A DNA stretch of 6,308 nt. Source: Rhodospirillales bacterium. Lineage in GTDB: Bacteria; Pseudomonadota; Alphaproteobacteria; Reyranellales; Reyranellaceae. The notes beneath the pieces are model-generated. The model saw only the letters and a list, made by a program, of their open reading frames with translations. It did not search any database and was not told the origin of the DNA. The stretch lies in NCBI GenBank assembly GCA_013205335.1, contig JABMNB010000803.1, positions 1-6,308 of the forward strand, in the 5' to 3' direction. The translations under genes were made by a program, and so were the position numbers. Position 1 is the stretch's first letter, and each line of letters opens with the position of its first letter. Below are positions 5,412 through 6,308 of this stretch, in pieces.

Positions 5412-6247
5412 TGGACGCCGTTCGCGACCGCTATCCCGAGCATTTCCGGCGCTTTGGGCCGCAGCGCCTGCCCATGATCGTCGTGGCAAGCGCGATGCTC
5501 GCGCTTCTCCTGTACGGCATGGAGGTCCTGGGCTTCTTCGACGGCAAGCTCCTGTCGGGCATGGGCCGGCTGGTCGAGATTGCCGGCCTGATGATGCCGC
5601 CCGATCCCGGCTCGTGGGCGCATGCGCGGGCCTATGGCATGGCACTCATCGAGACGGTGGCCATTGCGCTGCTGGGGACCCTGTCGGCAGCGATCCTCGC
5701 ACTGCCGGTCGGCCTGCTCGCCGCGCGCAACGTCACCGCCCAGCGCATCGTGCGCTTCCTCGCACGCCGCTCGCTCGACACGATCCGCAGCGTCGACATC
5801 CTCATCTGGGCCCTGATCTGGATCAACGTTGTGGGGCTCGGACCCTTCGCCGGCGCACTCGCCATCATGACCTCCGACATCGGCAGCTTCGGCAAGCTCT
5901 ACTCCGAGGCCATCGAGGCGGCCGATCGGAAGCCGGTCGAAGGAATAACCTCGACCGGCGGCGGCCACTTCATGGGCATCCGCTTTGGCATCCTGCCCGA
6001 GGTCTTTCCGGTGCTCGTGAGCCAGGTACTCTACTATTTCGAATCGAATACCCGCTCGGCCACCATCATCGGCATCGTCGGCGCCGGCGGTATCGGCCTG
6101 CATCTGGCCGAGGCTATCCGCACGCTGGAGCTGCAGCAGACCTCGTTCATCATCCTGATGATCCTCGTCACCGTGGCGGCGATCGACCTGGTGTCCAGCC
6201 AGCTTCGCTTCGCCATGATCGGCCGCCGTGCGGGAGCGACCGCTTGA
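5411..6247 (+). CDS. phnE: Phosphonate ABC transporter, permease PhnE (second copy)
   Basis: A 278-residue permease homologous to, but clearly diverged from, the preceding one. It has membrane segments near 21-40, 77-104, 128-153, 194-224 and 243-262. The coupling loop (about 165-197) contains SEAIEAADRKPVEGITSTGG and GILPEV, followed by FESNTRSATIIGIVGAGGIG (210-229). This last part resembles the single E. coli PhnE ([20 protein letters not shown]) more than the first copy does. ATG 5411 overlaps the TGA of the first permease in TGATG, which suggests translational coupling, and AAGGA at 5398-5402 lies eight bases upstream. Two PhnE subunits presumably form a heterodimeric channel with a PhnC dimer. 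Such twin permeases (phnE1/phnE2) are usual in alphaproteobacteria. The much longer frame reaching back to 4634 overlaps the first permease gene and is a shadow there. Confidence 0.94.
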   Translation: MDAVRDRYPEHFRRFGPQRLPMIVVASAMLALLLYGMEVLGFFDGKLLSGMGRLVEIAGLMMPPDPGSWAHARAYGMALIETVAIALLGTLSAAILALPVGLLAARNVTAQRIVRFLARRSLDTIRSVDILIWALIWINVVGLGPFAGALAIMTSDIGSFGKLYSEAIEAADRKPVEGITSTGGGHFMGIRFGILPEVFPVLVSQVLYYFESNTRSATIIGIVGAGGIGLHLAEAIRTLELQQTSFIILMILVTVAAIDLVSSQLRFAMIGRRAGATA

Positions 6248-6255
6248 GCGATTGC

Positions 6256-6308
6256 ATGCAGGGGGCGCAGGCGCAGCCCCGCTATGCACTCTATTACGCG
6301 CCGCGCGC
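6256..6308 (+). CDS. Probable DUF1045 (phosphonate metabolism-associated) protein, N-terminal end (partial)
   Basis: Only 17 full codons are present before the window ends: MQGAQAQP followed by RYALYYAPR. The RYALY(Y/F)AP pattern is what I recall at the start of DUF1045 proteins, which are related to 2H phosphoesterases and annotated as associated with phosphonate metabolism in C-P lyase operons. Position supports this, since it comes directly after phnCDEE in the same direction. The start is open: ATG 6256 has little Shine-Dalgarno support, whereas TTG 6244, in the same frame, overlaps the phnE stop and has GGAG at 6233-6236 seven bases upstream, adding four residues. With so short a fragment the family call is tentative and no catalytic residue can be checked. 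Confidence 0.6.
   Translation, partial: MQGAQAQPRYALYYAPR

Noticed and set aside
4458..5645. Minus-strand open frame opposite the first phnE
   Set aside because: His/Arg/Asp-rich antisense reading of a membrane protein gene, typical of GC-rich shadows.
5378..6289. Minus-strand open frame opposite the second phnE
   Set aside because: Antisense shadow with no domain; the + strand protein has clear permease motifs.
1..6308. Mobile elements, CRISPR arrays, tRNA/rRNA genes
   Set aside because: No transposase motifs, terminal inverted repeats, regularly spaced repeats or RNA-gene-like sequences were seen by eye; gene order and codon use look like ordinary chromosome.

Overview
The window is GC-rich (by eye well above 60%) with strong G/C bias at third codon positions. 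All recognisable genes are on the + strand and tightly packed. The protein types and wording (an ArgG tail ending in the DAEGFIKLNALRLRLRAL pattern, a PhoR-like kinase, a phnCDE operon with two permeases, and a DUF1045-type protein start) point to an alphaproteobacterium, perhaps of the Rhizobiales/Rhodospirillales sphere. The genus cannot be fixed from the sequence alone.

Layout: (1) 1-178, the 3' end of argG (argininosuccinate synthase), followed by a small perfect hairpin. (2) 218-880, a rhomboid intramembrane serine protease with its Ser/His dyad intact. (3) 898-2292, a membrane-bound PhoR-type sensor histidine kinase, preceded by a TATAGT box so close to the ATG that a leaderless transcript is possible. 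(4) 2372-2590, a 72-aa protein I do not recognise. (5) 2591-2715, the main intergenic region. It carries a TCACA-GGG-TGTGA palindrome and three direct repeats resembling Pho-box half-sites at exact 11-bp spacing. (6) 2716-6247, phnC-phnD-phnE1-phnE2, a complete phosphonate/phosphate-type ABC importer: ATPase, periplasmic binding protein and two different permease subunits. (7) 6256-end, the first 17 codons of a gene whose start (RYALYYAP) resembles the DUF1045 family found in carbon-phosphorus lyase operons.

How it fits together: the kinase would sense phosphate status, and a PhoB-type regulator not encoded here would bind the repeats upstream of phnC and switch on import of phosphonates (or phosphate or phosphite). 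The imported compound would go to a degradation pathway that probably continues to the right of the window. The least ordinary points are the triple Pho-box-like array, the position of a phoR gene beside phn genes rather than pst/phoB, and the uncharacterised 72-aa gene between them. The components themselves belong to known families, and I see no clearly new system.
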